Positions 11,241 through 23,367 are shown, counted from the stretch's first letter. The stretch: 64,000 bases of DNA from Cryptomeria japonica (GCF_030272615.1 NC_081413.1:560769445-560833444), one strand, 5' to 3'. Program-made: numbers and translations. Notes: generated by a model from the sequence alone, not told the origin.

Positions 11241-11948
11241 GGTTTCTGACGTATAATCATTTCAACCTGGTACAACACTGCTGAGTTACTGTTGAGTTCA
11301 TGGTCTATCTATGTTTGACATATTCTACTATTTGTAGATATTTATTCATTGGATTAGGATGTCACGATTTAGGGGTAATTTCTATCATGGAGGCATTCAA
11401 AATTAAGAATTAGGGATATGCTATCAATATCACAGGTCAAAAAATAATAAATCCATTTATTTATCCCAATCCAGAGAATCACCTCAATTATATCCAAATC
11501 AATTATGGAATCTAACTCATCAAATCTGTGTTGGCTTTATTCAATACTATCCTTCAAATTTTGTTTGGCACTTTTTTTTGGTGCACAAAGTAAAATAATC
11601 ATAACATACTGGTTTATTCATACCCTACAAAGTTTAAATTATATGTCTAATGTTGTGTATGTAAAGGTATTATCCGATGGAACTTTAATTTATCAACAAA
11701 TATCATCATACATAATTAAAAAGTTTAAAAATACATAAGATCAATCAATCATGAATTTATTAAAATAATAAACAATAATTTCACAATCTATAATCAATAA
11801 TTTCATATTCATTGCACCATTTCACAAAAGAACCTATTAGTGACAACTTACATCAAACTCAACTGGTATCAAACACAATGATAACCTCATCAACATTATT
11901 TGAGAAAGAGTGAGAATTAAGTGTTCCTAATTAACATATATGACAACA
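11241..11948 (+). repeat. dispersed repeat R1 (empty-site copy of 36463-38409)
   Basis: The block running from TATAATCATTTCAACCTGG to CATATATGACAACA matches 36463-36953 plus 38178-38409 with moderate divergence. The 36-38 kb copy is interrupted by a 1.2-kb poly(A)-tailed insert that is absent here. No coding capacity. The nature of the parent element is unknown. Confidence 0.8.
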
Positions 11949-12429
11949 CGAGCATCCATGTAGGGGAAATACTTTTTCTTAAGATTTTTCTCTCAATATT
12001 TAATTGTTATGAACAACATCAAACCTCTCATTCAAGTATACCCAGATATCTCTGCAACTATAATGGTGAGACCTTGAATTCCCTCCCATTTCTTGTGCCT
12101 TGTCCCCTACCATTTCCTTGGGATCTTGTGTTTTTCCCCACCTCGAGGGTTGTGGCTAGCAATGTTTAGGGTTGGGGGAGGGGCCCAACCGAGCCCCCAT
12201 ACTTTTGACCCATGTGTTGGCTCCCCTCTTCTAGAAGACCATCTGGTGGAATATTTGTCCTATCACCTATATGTTCCTTAGTACCATCATAATATCATTG
12301 TAGAACTTGAATTGGGGAATTATGCAAAGGTGAAAGTCTGCAAAAATGGTTAAAACCCTGGAAGGCCCATCCCCTTTGACTACGTGTGTTGTCAATGAAA
12401 GTAACATTGGAATACCAGATGTTTTGTCA

Positions 12430-12932
12430 ACAAAGTTATTTCTGAACTAATACTATCCTTGGTGGGGAAGTTTGTGGCTTTTCGACCAGCTCTGGAACTG
12501 GTGAAGAAATGGGTGTCCTTTTACTGGAAGTTGGAAGGGAGTGTTTCGTCTAGTGCCATGGCCAATGGATTGTTCCTCTTTAGCTTCACAAATCAAGATG
12601 ACCTAGCTCATGTTCTCACAGAGGGTCCCTAGGTCTTTGGATCCTCGAACTACCTCTCATTTTGTAAATGGAAACCGAGCCTTGACCCTTGGTCTGATCT
12701 AGGTGTTATGGCTTCGACCTGGATTCACTTGTCGGGACTCCCCCTGTAATTTTTGAACATTGAGATTCTTTAAGGGATTGCAAACTCATTCGGTATGTAT
12801 CTAGCTATTGATAGTATAACACAAAGTAAATCCAAGCTCTTGTTTGCATGTGTTTGTGTTAAAGTGGCCATCAATACAGTCTTACCCACCAAAATTACTT
12901 TGCAATCTAGACTTGGGTCTTGGGATCAATAG
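12430..12932 (+). pseudogene. LINE ORF1, DUF4283-like N-terminal domain
   Basis: One long frame shows the plant L1 ORF1 pattern: LSLVGKFVAFRPALELVKKW, then LEGSVSSSAMANGLFLFSF, then FCKWKPSLDPWSDLGVMAST, then WIHLSGLPL and a KITLQSRLGSWDQ end. This is the DUF4283 region found at the start of plant LINE ORF1 and of Zn-knuckle CX2CX4HX4C proteins. In-frame stops sit where the family has Trp (EGPWVFG, LPL.FLN) and at one Lys/Arg position. The frame runs into the LTR element at 12933 and continues at 17038. Confidence 0.85.
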
Positions 12933-13604
12933 TGTTATGGGACTTTTCCCCATAAAAGAATATATAAATCAAAGCAATTAAAAAATATTATTATAATGAA
13001 AGAGTGTGATTTTTGTTAAACATCCTTGTGAAATTATATAAACATATGAATTAATAGAGAAGGAGGCACAGGAGAAGAATACAATACACATAAGGATAAA
13101 TTGAAAGGAGCACAAGAGAGGGGATAGTTAAGGTCTAGTGGTTGGGCATTGGGCATTGGAGAAGGGGCATACAGTGTGTGTCCAACTCGGGGTACAACGT
13201 ACACCTGGGAGTGTCCTGGCCAAGGCTATGTGTATTTCATGTTGTGAAGGCATGTGGGGTTTTGTGTAAGAACCATGTTTATTTCATGTCGTGAAGGCAT
13301 GTGGGGTTCTGTGTAAGAACCATGTCCTCCTACAATGATCCCTTGCCTGGAAACCCTATACCTATAACTAATCCTTTGCATGCAGGAAAGCAGCCTCTTT
13401 GTGATTTACAAATATGCATTAATCAATTTCATATTGTCATTGCCCTAATATTTCATTGCTGCAAATTATTATCTCAATATTTTATTATTGATTATTGATG
13501 TATATACCTTTCTTTTAAATTATTTATCTTAAGTAAACTTAATATTTGATTTATTTAATCCACTGCAAATACTTAATTAATCATAGGGGAAAAGTACCAT
13601 TACA
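12933..13604 (+). repeat. 5' LTR of the LARD-like element
   Basis: TGTTATGGG...CCATTACA. It aligns along its whole length with 16339-17032. The right copy has an extra short segment near 16367-16385. An internal near-duplicate of about 50 bp around TTTCATGTTGTGAAGGCATG (13236 and 13284) is shared by both LTRs. Confidence 0.92.
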
Positions 13605-13607
13605 TTT

Positions 13608-13619
13608 TGGTATCAGAGC
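13608..13619 (+). promoter_or_regulatory. primer-binding site (initiator-Met tRNA)
   Basis: TGGTATCAGAGC follows the 5' LTR by three bases and is complementary to the 3' end of plant initiator methionine tRNA, the usual primer for these elements. Confidence 0.9.
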
Positions 13620-16326
13620 CTCAACGATCTTTACTCTACTAGTTATTAGTTTTGAAACCATAAAAAGAAGAAAAAAAAAAAAAATGAAATAAAATTAAAA
13701 TAAATAAATAAATATTTAAAAACTTGTCACATTTGGAATCATCTAGTGAAAATTTTGAAAATGTAGGTATAGAGGTTGCAACTCTTGCAATTTACTTATG
13801 AACACAGTGAGGAAAAAAAAAAGAAAAGTTTTTAATAGGCTATATTTCATGGTACCTCATGCTTGAAAGTTATTTCATATAATTTGCAAATAACAACAAA
13901 TATTCTCTACCGATAAAATTTGATAGTATAGATCTGGTTCTTAGTATTCAATGGATTTAGTGAGTGAACGAATCGCTAGAGATTTTAATCTTGAAAATGA
14001 ATGAGATAAATTCTCATCAAATTTAAAAAAACATAATTTACCCTCATATTTATAACAACAAGAATGATCTGGTTTCACTTACACCAGTAAATTTATCTCA
14101 ATATTCATATAACATAGCTGTTAGCATACAAATTCACAAGAAAGTATTAAAAGAACAATATAAGATAGGAATATATTGAAACCAAATCTCAAATCGAACC
14201 AAAATTTTTATTTAACAGGTTGCAAAAACAACTTCAAAACAACTGAACATTTCTTACCCCGTGCCTAAAAACAAACTTCAACTTGCAATTAGTATTCTCA
14301 TTTAAAAGGCTGCAATTTTTTTCATCTCAAAAATTTAGTAGCTCTAAAACCCGGTATTCTTTGTAGATTATTGACAATGGGCATTGCTCTTGTTAATAGT
14401 GCAATAGGGAATTAATTGTTGGATACAACCGTAGTTGCCAGGTTTGATTAGGTTGGGGCATGAATCATTGTACATAGATTATTTGAAAACCAATTCTAGA
14501 TAAAAATTTGTTGTGCAATTTCAGTGGCAAATATCAATTTCAATGTGTTTGATGCAACATTCTCCCTCAACCATAACCACATAGTCATTTTCACATACAA
14601 TTTCCATTTTGGTGAGATGACAACTTTTTGAGGCGATCTATTAAACAGTTCAAGTACCTTGTCTCTATTTTTTTTGCTTGCCAAGGTTAAAATAAATCTA
14701 TCATCTAGTTTCAAGGGGTTATTCCCTAAATCTCCCTAGAAATGTTCTTTAATGTGTATGCACTTCTATTGGAATAAACTTGAAGGATTTATATTTTGTA
14801 GTCAAGGATATAAGTCATACTCAAAGTAATCAATGAGTTATTCTTATCCAAAATAGTTTATCTATGTTGGGATCTTATTGGCTATAAAATTAAAAAGGAT
14901 TATAAAAACTAAAACCTTGAGTTTTTGTATCTAGGAAGTTGACAAATCTTTTTTTAAAGGGTATTTATAATCCATACATTGTTAGAAAAAAATAAAAAAT
15001 AAAAAATATTGCATCTAGATTTACTTAAGTCTGACCTAGGTTGCATTGTGGGCCCATAACCCATAGGTCCTAGATCATTTTAAAAATTGGTAAAATACTT
15101 TAGCTACTAGAATATGCTAGTTAAATAATACAATGGCTAAAAAGTTTCAGAACTAAAATGTTCTTATTACACTTCGACATGGGGACATGTACAATTTTTA
15201 CAGGAGGAGAAACCACCTCTAAAATAATATATGTGGGATAGATTTATCAAATATATTTAGAACTTCATTTAATGATATGCATTTTGAAGATTTTATAGTA
15301 GCAACAATATTAAGCAATAATAATGGATAGGTTAGCTACATATATTAGGTGCATTGTATTCAACATAAATGTTGTTTTAGGTTGGTGTTAATAATTTCAC
15401 TTAATAATAGAAATGTGTTTAATTGAGGGTTCATATGATCTCAAGTGGGTACACAAACCTCCCAATACATATTACATTATGTTTTTGAACATATGGCTAG
15501 GTAAATTTAAAATCCTTATCCTCCACTATTTTGTCTTATATCTCATGTAATCCATGTTATATATAATCTAATAGTTTCCAATTCTATTTCATGGAAAGTT
15601 TTCCTACATAATTATAATTGTGAGTGGACCATTACTATTTGATCAAATGATCATTTTTATTAAATAATTACTCATTTTTTATAAAGGAAACACTAGACCA
15701 ATTTTTTATGAAGTTCTCAATGCACACTAATAGTTACCTTTGTTCTATTAGTGTTGAGATGCCTAGCAATATTACCATGTTTTATTTCATTGTACCTTGT
15801 TATTGGACTTGATCAACCCAATAACCTTGTACATGTGCTTTATTTTATAGTAAAAGAGGATACTCATGTAGTCTGGAATACATGAATATCATCTTGGCAT
15901 GTGTGTTGAATATAAAGACTACACTTCTATAAATTATGAGTGACATCCATGATGAGTGTTGTGTGACCACATGATAATAAGTTTATAAAAAGAAGAGGAG
16001 TTGAATAAAAGAGCAAAGTGGTAAAGTTAAAAATATAGGAGATGAAAATGTATAAATTATGATTGACTCTTCAACAAAAACAAAAAAAAAACTCATGATA
16101 TGTTTCATAAGACATGTATGAAAATTTGTCATAATTTTAATTAGAAATATGATTATTGAACTTATGAATTTTGTTGAATCAAAAGATATAGATGGAGTAA
16201 AATAGAGCATGTAATTATAATGGAGTATACAAATATTCAATATTAGTAATTTTATTTATTAATCACGCTTTATTTTGAGTTTTGATGCAGATGCATCTCC
16301 TACTATTGAGGACAATAGCTAAATTA
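13620..16326. other. non-coding interior of the LARD-like element
   Basis: About 2.7 kb of AT-rich sequence with only short chance ORFs (for example 14496-14714 and 15983-16240, minus). No protease, integrase, RT or gag motif was found in any frame. Confidence 0.7.
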
Positions 16327-16338
16327 CAGGGGGAGAAA
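16327..16338 (+). promoter_or_regulatory. polypurine tract of the LARD-like element
   Basis: CAGGGGGAGAAA lies directly before the 3' LTR start TGTTATGGG. Confidence 0.88.
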
Positions 16339-17032
16339 TGTTATGGGACTTTTTCCCATGAAAGAATTTTTAATAAAAGAATATATAAATCAAAGCAATT
16401 AAAAAATATTATTATAATGAAAGGGTGTGATTTTTGGTAAACACCCTTGTGACATGATATAAACATATGAATTAATAGAGAAGGAGGCACAGGAGAAGAA
16501 TACAATACACAGAAGGATAAATTGAAAGGAGCACAAGAGAGGGGATAGTTAAGGTCTAGTGGTTGGGAATTGGGCATTGGAGAAGGGGCATACAGTGTGT
16601 GTCCAACTCAGGGTACAGTGTACATCTAGGAGTGTCCTGGCCAAGGCTGTGTGTATTTCATGTTGTGAAGGCATGTGGGGTTCTGTGTAAGAACCATGTT
16701 TATTTCATGCTGTGAATGCATGTGGGGTTCTGTGTAAGAACCGTGTCCTCCTGGAGTGCTCCCTTGCCTGGAAACCCTATACCTATAACTAATCCTCTGC
16801 GTGCAGGAAAGCAGCTTCTCCGTGATTTATAGATATGTATTAATCAATTTCCTATTATCATTGCCCGAATATTTCATTGCTACAAATTATTATCTCAATG
16901 TTTTATTATTGATTATTGATTATTGATGTATATACCTTTCTTTTAAATTATTTATCTTAAGTAAAATTAATATTTGATTTATTTAATCTGCTACAAATAC
17001 TTAATTAATCATAGGGGAAAAGTACCATTACA
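16339..17032 (+). repeat. 3' LTR of the LARD-like element
   Basis: TGTTATGGGAC...AGTACCATTACA. Scattered substitutions relative to the 5' LTR show the insertion is not recent. Confidence 0.92.
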
Positions 17033-17037
17033 TATAG

Positions 17038-17856
17038 AAATAATATGAGAACGCGAAAGCCTTCTGTCAAAAGTGTGGAAGCTATGATCATCTGCGCTCG
17101 GCATGTAAAAGGAACATAAACAAGAAACAACAGATGACCACTAACTTTGAGAAGACTCATTAGATGGAGAATAGAAATAAGGAGGAACCATCTATTCGAA
17201 GGGAGACTCCTCTTTGGGCGAAGACCCTCAAAAAGTGTTATCCCCCTCGCGAGAGGTGATTATGTCTCCTTTGTACAAATATAAGAAGAAGAGTGTGGAT
17301 GACCTTTCAACTTCAACCTCTAATGTCGAGTTTCCTGTGGTGGTTCCATCTCTTCCTCTCTCCTTTTAGGAACCCTTGAAATTGAATCCTTTAGCTGTTA
17401 ATGATATTGTCATTTATTTGAACCAACCAGAATGCAAGGAACAAAGTATAAAAGAAGGAAAGAAAAATGAAACTTTGCCCAAAGAAAATACTCCCCCCAT
17501 CTCATCTGAGTTAAGTTTGGAAGTGAGGAATACATTGATGGTGACTCCCAAGAAAAGTTTCAATGTTGGTTTTGGTAACCTAAAAGAAAACTTACAAATG
17601 TTGGGTTTTTCTACTACTCCACGACAAACCAAGATAAAACTCTACTTTGAGGAGGATGAAAAAGAAGACAAGTAATGGGAACAAGTTCCTATAGAGAAGA
17701 AGAAGAAGAAGAAGAAGAAAGATGACATGGGGGCCAACATTAAAATGGGTTGACCAACTAACAAAGACTCTAGAAAGAAGGAAGTGGAATAGGAGGTAGC
17801 AATAGGAAAGCAGTCAACCTTGGATGGAATCCAAGAAAACAAGAAAAAGAGGAATT
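17038..17856 (+). pseudogene. LINE ORF1, zinc knuckle and C-terminal part
   Basis: Immediately after the target duplication the frame reads YENAKAFCQKCGSYDHLRSA followed by CKR. This is a CX2CX4HX4C zinc knuckle in the place expected after the GSW segment of plant L1 ORF1. A lysine- and serine-rich tail follows. An open stretch at 17376-17675 ends in an acidic run, then a Lys-coding GAA/AAG microsatellite near 17695-17720. ORF1 proteins bind the LINE RNA. Stops and frameshifts make this copy dead. Confidence 0.8.
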
Positions 17857-17919
17857 AATTCAAAGTTGATGGGATTATCCCCTATTCATGTGAATAGGGT
17901 TCTTAAGACTTGTATTTCT

Positions 17920-18816
17920 ATGATTATCATCTCCTGGAATGTTAGGGACCTTAACAACCCCTTAAGACAACATATGCTTAAATTTAAGTTATTGGAATAG
18001 AAGGTGCATGTTCATATGATAAAGGAAACTAATATAAATAAGGATAATTTTTAGAGAGCCATGAAATCGTTTTGGCCCTTGCCTCATTTCTTGAATAGAA
18101 ACTTTGAGGGTGCCTAAGGGGGAATTGTGACCCTCTAGAACCCCAGCCTATTTGAAGGAACTTTGGTTTCTTCTAAAAGGAACTCCCTTATTGTCAAAAT
18201 GAGAAACATTAAGTCAAATTTACAATGGCATCTAGTTAATGTTTATACCCCAAATATTTGTAATACCAGGGCCAACTTATGGAGATCCATTAATTTATAG
18301 ATTGAAAATAGAGCTGATGAGTTATGGATGATTGCTAGAGACTTCAAGTCCCCCCTCTGCCCCTCAGATAAAGCTGGTGGAAATGAAGAATTATTGGATA
18401 GTATGAACCAACTAGCTGATTTCATCAACTCCTCTAGCTTCTTGGACAACCCTCTCAATGAGTCCAAATTTACCTAGACCAATAGAAGGAGAGGGGACTG
18501 TTTGATTCAAGTGAGACTTGATAGAGTGTTGATCTCTTCCAATTGAAATTTCCTTGATTCTTTCCATCTTTGTTCATATCCTCACTCGGGATCTGACCAT
18601 AATGCTATCCTCCCATAATGTTATCCTCTTAAGATTGGATGATCCTAGGATTAGAAAGCTACACCCTTTCAGGTATGAATTGATGTGGGCTCAACATAAA
18701 GATTTTAGAGGGTTGGTTGAAGAATAGTGGAACACTCCTATTGTGGACACACCCATGTTTAAAATTACCCAAAAAATTGAGATCCTCAAAGAAAGAGTCA
18801 AGGATTGGAATAGTGA
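17920..18816 (+). pseudogene. LINE ORF2, AP-endonuclease domain
   Basis: It starts at an ATG followed by IISWNVRDLNNPLRQHMLK, the standard opening of plant L1 endonucleases. Further motifs in order are IKETN (metal-binding Glu), GGIVTL, WHLVNVYTPN (Tyr), ARDFKSPLCPSDKAGG (the family GDFN box, with Asn changed to Lys), RLDRVLIS and SGSDHNAI (the catalytic SDH). The domain nicks target DNA at T-rich sites. Several stops replace Trp or Gln. The RT domain that should follow is missing because the gypsy LTR begins at about 18817, within the linker. Confidence 0.88.
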
Positions 18817-19598
18817 TGTAGGAGCATCCCTAGTTCATGGTAATCTTGCATCAACCAAAAGAATTTTTCTTTTGTTTTTGCTTTCTGTTTCAAGTTTCAG
18901 TATTTATTTCTGTGTTTTCTAGATTTGGCTTACCAAAACTAGTGGAGTTGGATTTTTATTGAAGACTTGATCATCTTCCTTATTCCAAAATTGTGCAGCA
19001 TTCGGATCAATTTTTGACAAGTTATCGCTACTGGTTTATGAGACAGTTTTTTCTGTTATCGGCTGCCCAGACCTATTTGCATTGGTGATCTACTGGATCC
19101 TTTTTGTAGCTTGAGTAGCACTGAGCATTGATTCTAGTATTCCTTTCCATGTGGCCGACCTTCCATTTGACTCCCACTTCGTCCTTTCAATTTTTTGAAG
19201 GATATTTTTTGGCAGAGGCCAACCTTGCTGGTTTTACATGTTAGGTCTTGTTCTTTGGGATTTGATCCCTTTCTAGGATGACCATATCTCCTTGGATCAT
19301 ATAATTCATTGTAATAGAGCATTAGAATTCATTGATGAAGCTAGAAAAAGAATAGAATATAGATCTTAAGATTTGAGGTCTTTGTTGTGACCTGTTTTGT
19401 ATTTTGAGCATGTTTTAGGAAGCATGTGAGCTGGTTACTATAACCCGGTTGTTACCAGTTGGTTGTAATAAGTTTTCATGATATAATTTAATCTATTCTA
19501 CATTGCCTCCATCATGTCCTTATGTTTTGGTTGTGTTTACTCTTGCTGATAGGTTTGGACTGATCTCTTTGTGGTCTCTTCTAACTGGTGATTGCACA
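18817..19598 (+). repeat. 5' LTR of the gypsy element
   Basis: Opens TGTAGGAGCATCCC where the LINE frame breaks and ends TTGCACA just before a primer-binding site. The start could be 18814 (TGATGTAGG). No second LTR copy was found in the window, so the boundaries rest on the junction and the primer-binding site only. Confidence 0.65.
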
Positions 19599-19601
19599 AA
19601 G

Positions 19602-19612
19602 TGGTCTCAGAG
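19602..19612 (+). promoter_or_regulatory. primer-binding site of the gypsy element
   Basis: TGGTCTCAGAG, a one-base variant of the initiator-Met tRNA complement TGGTATCAGAGC, four bases after the LTR end. Confidence 0.7.
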
Positions 19613-19710
19613 AAAGCTCTGATTCTAGAGATTGCATTGTCTTGAGAAATTTTTGTTATAGGGTGGAAGACTGTGGATTCGACCGATAGCTAGAGAGGAC
19701 TAGCGTAAAG

Positions 19711-20880
19711 ATGGCACAAATAGGAAATAGGAATGGTGGAGTGCGTGGGGATGCAGACCTTGTCATGATAGAAATATCATGTGGAATATAAACCCGGTTG
19801 GAAGTCATTGAGACAACCCAGAGAAGAGGCCGCCATATTGAAGATGTGAGTGAAAATGAATGAGAAGAAGCCCCAGTATAATAAGTAAACCCACCTGCAG
19901 TTGATCCGAATGAGGAAAGGTTTTTGAGGGTTTTGAGTAGGGTGAATACTATACCTCATTTTACCCCACCAGAATATGATAGAAAGTTGGATTCAGATGA
20001 ATTGATGGATTGGATCTCAGAGATGGTAAAATATTTTAATTTTGAAAACACTATAGAAGAAAGGAAGGTGAAATATGTTTGTACCCGATTAGAAGGTCAT
20101 GCATCTCTTTGGTGGGAGCATTTTTAGCTTGATAGAGAGAGAAGAGGTAAAGAGAAGATCAAGACATGGTATCAAATGGTTGCAAAGTTGAAATCAAAAT
20201 TTATGCCAACTGATTATCCAATGAATCTGTTCTGGAAGTTGCAGAATTTGAGACAGAAGGAATCTAGTGTGAAGGAGTACACCAAAGCATTTTACAAGTT
20301 GAATATTAGATCCAGACATGTTGATGATGAATTTGAACAAGCTACAAGATATGTGAATGGATTGCAAGTGTCTATACAAGATGAACTCAGTTTGATAAAA
20401 TTGCACTGTGTTGAAGAATCTTACAATTATGCCTTGAAAGAAGAAGATAAGCTAAACAAAATATATGAGCAGAGGAAGAGAGGTAGAGGTGGAAGGTTTT
20501 CCAGAGGAAGATTTCAACGAAGAGGATATACTGAAGGTAGAGGAACCTGTATGGATCATAACAAGGACAAGGAGGTGAGAAAAGAAGGTAATTCATACTG
20601 GAAAGATGATAGAAATTTCTACTGGAGGAGAGAACCGGATGGCCACCAGAATAAGAATTCTAGAAGAGATGACAGAAGAAAAGATGAGAGTGTTTAGAGG
20701 AACTTACTATAAGTGTGGAGGAGAAGGACATTGTGTTTTTGAATGTAAGAATACAGAGAATACTGGAAGAACAGAAGTGGTGGAAAAAAAGACCACCAAA
20801 TCAGCTAACAATCTAGAAGATGGAGAACTATTGATGATGAGAAGAGCCTTGTGTCATACCAGGAGAGATGAATAACCCTT
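19711..20880 (+). pseudogene. gypsy gag with zinc knuckle
   Basis: It starts at the ATG at 19711 (MAQIGNRNGG). The Retrotrans_gag domain is clear at 19950-20440: LEGHASLWWEHF, then IKTWYQMVAKLKSKFMPTDY, then LWKLQNLRQKESSVKEYTKAF in near-family form, then ARYVNGLQ-like and IQDELSL segments. An Arg/Gly-rich stretch follows (20470-20540), then a zinc knuckle YYKCGGEGHCVFEC near 20705-20750. There the first Cys is Tyr, which would destroy zinc binding. A frameshift lies between about 20690 and 20705, and there are several early stops. Confidence 0.88.
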
Positions 20881-20885
20881 GCACA

Positions 20886-21240
20886 GGAATACTTTGTTCA
20901 AGACTAGATGTAAGGTATTTGATAAGTGCTTTAAATTTGTCATTGATAGTGGTAGTTTAGATAATCTTGTTTCAGAAGAGATGGTGAATAAGTTGACTTT
21001 GGAAAGATTGAAACACCCTAAGCCTTATCCGATAGCATGGATTTAGGATGAACATAAGTTGTTTGTAAGTGAGTAATGTTTGGTGAAATTGAAAATTGGG
21101 AATTATCATGATGAAGTCTTGTGTGATATTATGCCTATGGATATTTCTCACCTTTTGTTGGGTAGACCTTGGTAGTTTGATAGACATGTAATACATGATA
21201 GGAGAAATAATACATACACTATTATGGCCATTGAATGAAG
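20886..21240 (+). pseudogene. gypsy aspartic protease (retropepsin)
   Basis: The frame shows FVIDSGSLDNLVSEEMVNKL, with the catalytic D-S-G triad intact, and later ISHLLLGRPW, the second conserved retropepsin segment. Stops sit at about 21045, 21076 and 21174. At least the one after RPW is a family Gln. The protease would mature the Gag-Pol polyprotein. Confidence 0.83.
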
Positions 21241-21897
21241 AAAACCTTGTTGCCCTTGGAGGAACCTTTGAAAACTGAAGTTTGTACGAATGCTAGAATT
21301 TGTTTGGTGGATGGAAGAAAATTCCTGGATGGATTGAGACATGAGAATGTGTGTTTTGCCTTAGTTCCTAAGAAGATTGAGAATTTGGAGCATGAAGAAG
21401 AACAATTGGAAAACATAAAATTTTTACTGATAGAATATGGACAAACCATTTCAAATAATGTTCCTGATGGATTACCACCTGTAAGAAGTATCGGCCATCT
21501 CATGGACCTAGTTCCCTGAGCTATTTTGCCTAACAAAGTTGCACACCAGATGCCACTGACAAAGAATGAAGAGTTGAATAGACAAGTGCAAGATCTATTG
21601 AAGAAAGGTGTGATCAAAGAAAGTTTGATCCCTTGTGAAGTACCAGTAGTCTTAGCACCTAAGAAGAATGGATAATTGAGAATGTGTACTGATTCCAAAG
21701 TAATAAACAAGATCACAGTGAAATACCGGTTTCCTTTGCTTAGGATGGATGACATAATGGACTATTTGAGTAGAGTCAAGTACATTACAAAGATAGACTT
21801 GAAGAGTCGATATCATCAGATCAGGATTAGAGACAGAGATGAGTGGAAGACAACATTTAAGATAAATGAAGGACTATATGCATTGGTATTTTGAGTT
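21241..21897 (+). pseudogene. gypsy RT, N-terminal part
   Basis: After a linker rich in Glu/Lys come AILPNKVAHQMPLTKNE, GVIKESLIPCEVPVVLAPKK and, after a small break, [20 protein letters not shown], then [15 protein letters not shown] with the first catalytic Asp, and [18 protein letters not shown]. These are RT fingers and the start of the palm of Ty3/gypsy type. The frame ends at the copia insertion at 21898. The YLDD-box region does not survive in readable form on the far side. Confidence 0.88.
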
Positions 21898-23296
21898 TGC
21901 TGGCATTTTTGTATAGAGATTGCATTAATGATATGTTGTCATTGATGTCAATTCAACCAGTAATGGTATTCATGTTATTGCTGATATTGTTGTTTTTTAT
22001 ATTGGCTAGTAACCAGTAAGAAGAGATTTGTGGAAGATGTTGTAAACCGGTATGTAAAGTTTGTAAGTTGAACCGGTAAACTGGTGTAAAGGGTTAAACC
22101 TTTCTATGCAATGTAATCGGTAAACCTTATCAGTTGTTAAACCCTAACCAATCAAGTTTGTTGGTTTATTATCTGATGAGCAATAATGATGGAGACACAC
22201 GTGATCATTGTATGAGGATAAGTTCAAATTGTTTTGGCTCATTTGGTTATTGTCTAGGGAAGGAGAAAAGTGGATTGCATCTAATGTACAGTGCATGATG
22301 AGTTACAAAATCCGATGAAGCGGTGATCATGGAGCAGTTGGAATTTTCTTGAAGAATGTGAAGAAATTGTCATGATTTCTAATGGTCAAGATTGTACTGA
22401 CTTGTTTGTAATCTCGATGATGAGAATTAGGTTTTTGTTGTGTTACTAACATAATTGATTTCTATTTAAGGTCGATGAAGTTGTTTGTAAAGGTTGTTAG
22501 CAAGATTGGCAAAAACTTGTTGAGTGTATAGTTGCCTAACTAGTGAATGGATGTGCACTTTGAGTGAGGGTAGATTGAAGCTTAAAAGGATCTAATAAAA
22601 AAAATGTAGTGCTATTTAGATAGATCAAGAAAACCTATTCTTTTCTAACAATTACAATAGAAGTGAAATCCCTTAACCAGGTAATATCTAACAAGATTGG
22701 TTACTCATTAAATCAGCTTGGATTCTTAAATCCTCCAATTAGGTTACTCCTAATAGGGTATTGTGCTTTTCATCAAGGCATATTTGTAAATCCCTTAACC
22801 AGGTGATTCCTAACCAGAATTAGTTCTTAACATGACTTATTGTAAAGCTTAATAGGCTTGGCTCCTAACATGGACAACTTTAGAAGAGTTCAGATAGTTA
22901 TCCTTGTGAATCTCATCTCACTGTGGTTTTTACCTAATTGGGTTTTCCATTTATAAACATTTGTGTGAAGTGGTGAATGTTTTTGTTGTTATGATCTTAT
23001 TTGTTCATTTGATTAACTTCTAATATGGCATGATAACTAGAAGCATTGTGAGATGAATATGTTGAGTTATGATTAAGCATTGTTGATGTTTACAAGATTA
23101 AATTTTTTTACTATTAAGTTTTCATAACAGTCCAACCGGTTGATATCAAGTATTCTTATGAATATTGATCTTGACTAAGATATGTTTACTTTGTGTGATT
23201 GAATTTGAGTTTGGGAACTTTGTATCAGTTTTTAAGTGTACTGATTCACACCCCCCCCCCCCTCTACCAGATACTTATTCTTTCATCATACCATCA
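21898..23296 (+). repeat. 5' LTR of copia E
   Basis: TGCTGGCATTTTTG at its start and CATACCATCA at its end. It aligns with 24793-26193 throughout, including the repeated AAATCCCTTAACC/GGTTACTCCTAA motifs in its 3' half. A run of about 14 C lies near 23251-23264. Confidence 0.92.
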
Positions 23297-23298
23297 AT

Positions 23299-23310
23299 TG
23301 GTATTAGAGC
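23299..23310 (+). promoter_or_regulatory. primer-binding site of copia E
   Basis: TGGTATTAGAGC, one base from the initiator-Met complement, two bases after the LTR end. Confidence 0.85.
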
Positions 23311-23367
23311 ATCTTAGGTCCTCTTAATCTAAAAGCCTAACAACTTGAGGAAGAGATCTTGTAGATC

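Larger units (their letters stand above)
12933..17032 (+). mobile_element. complete non-autonomous LTR retrotransposon (LARD-like), 4.1 kb
   Basis: Two similar LTRs (672 and 694 bp) open with TGTTATGGGACTTTT and close with ACCATTACA. A primer-binding site follows the 5' LTR and a polypurine tract precedes the 3' LTR. The flanking 5-mers are AATAG (12928-12932) and TATAG (17033-17037), one mismatch apart. The 2.7-kb interior has no gag or pol remnants, so it needed proteins from another element. It sits inside the LINE ORF1, and the LINE frame resumes beyond it with a zinc knuckle. Confidence 0.93.
12060..18816 (+). mobile_element. L1-type LINE, 5' part, interrupted by an LTR element
   Basis: Two pieces, 12060-12932 and 17038-18816, read as one LINE once the LTR element at 12933-17032 is removed. 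They hold an ORF1 with DUF4283-like domain and zinc knuckle, then the ORF2 endonuclease. The 5' boundary near 12060 is a guess from where ORF1-like sequence begins after R1. On the right the LINE is cut by the gypsy LTR at 18817, and no LINE RT follows. Confidence 0.85.

Noticed and set aside
13301-13498. ORF of 65 codons
   Set aside because: Lies in the 5' LTR of the LARD-like element. The same region of the other LTR does not keep the frame.
13608-13620. Possible tRNA gene, because of tRNA-complementary motifs here and at four other places
   Set aside because: Only the 11-13-base primer-binding site is present, each next to an LTR end. No cloverleaf sequence follows.
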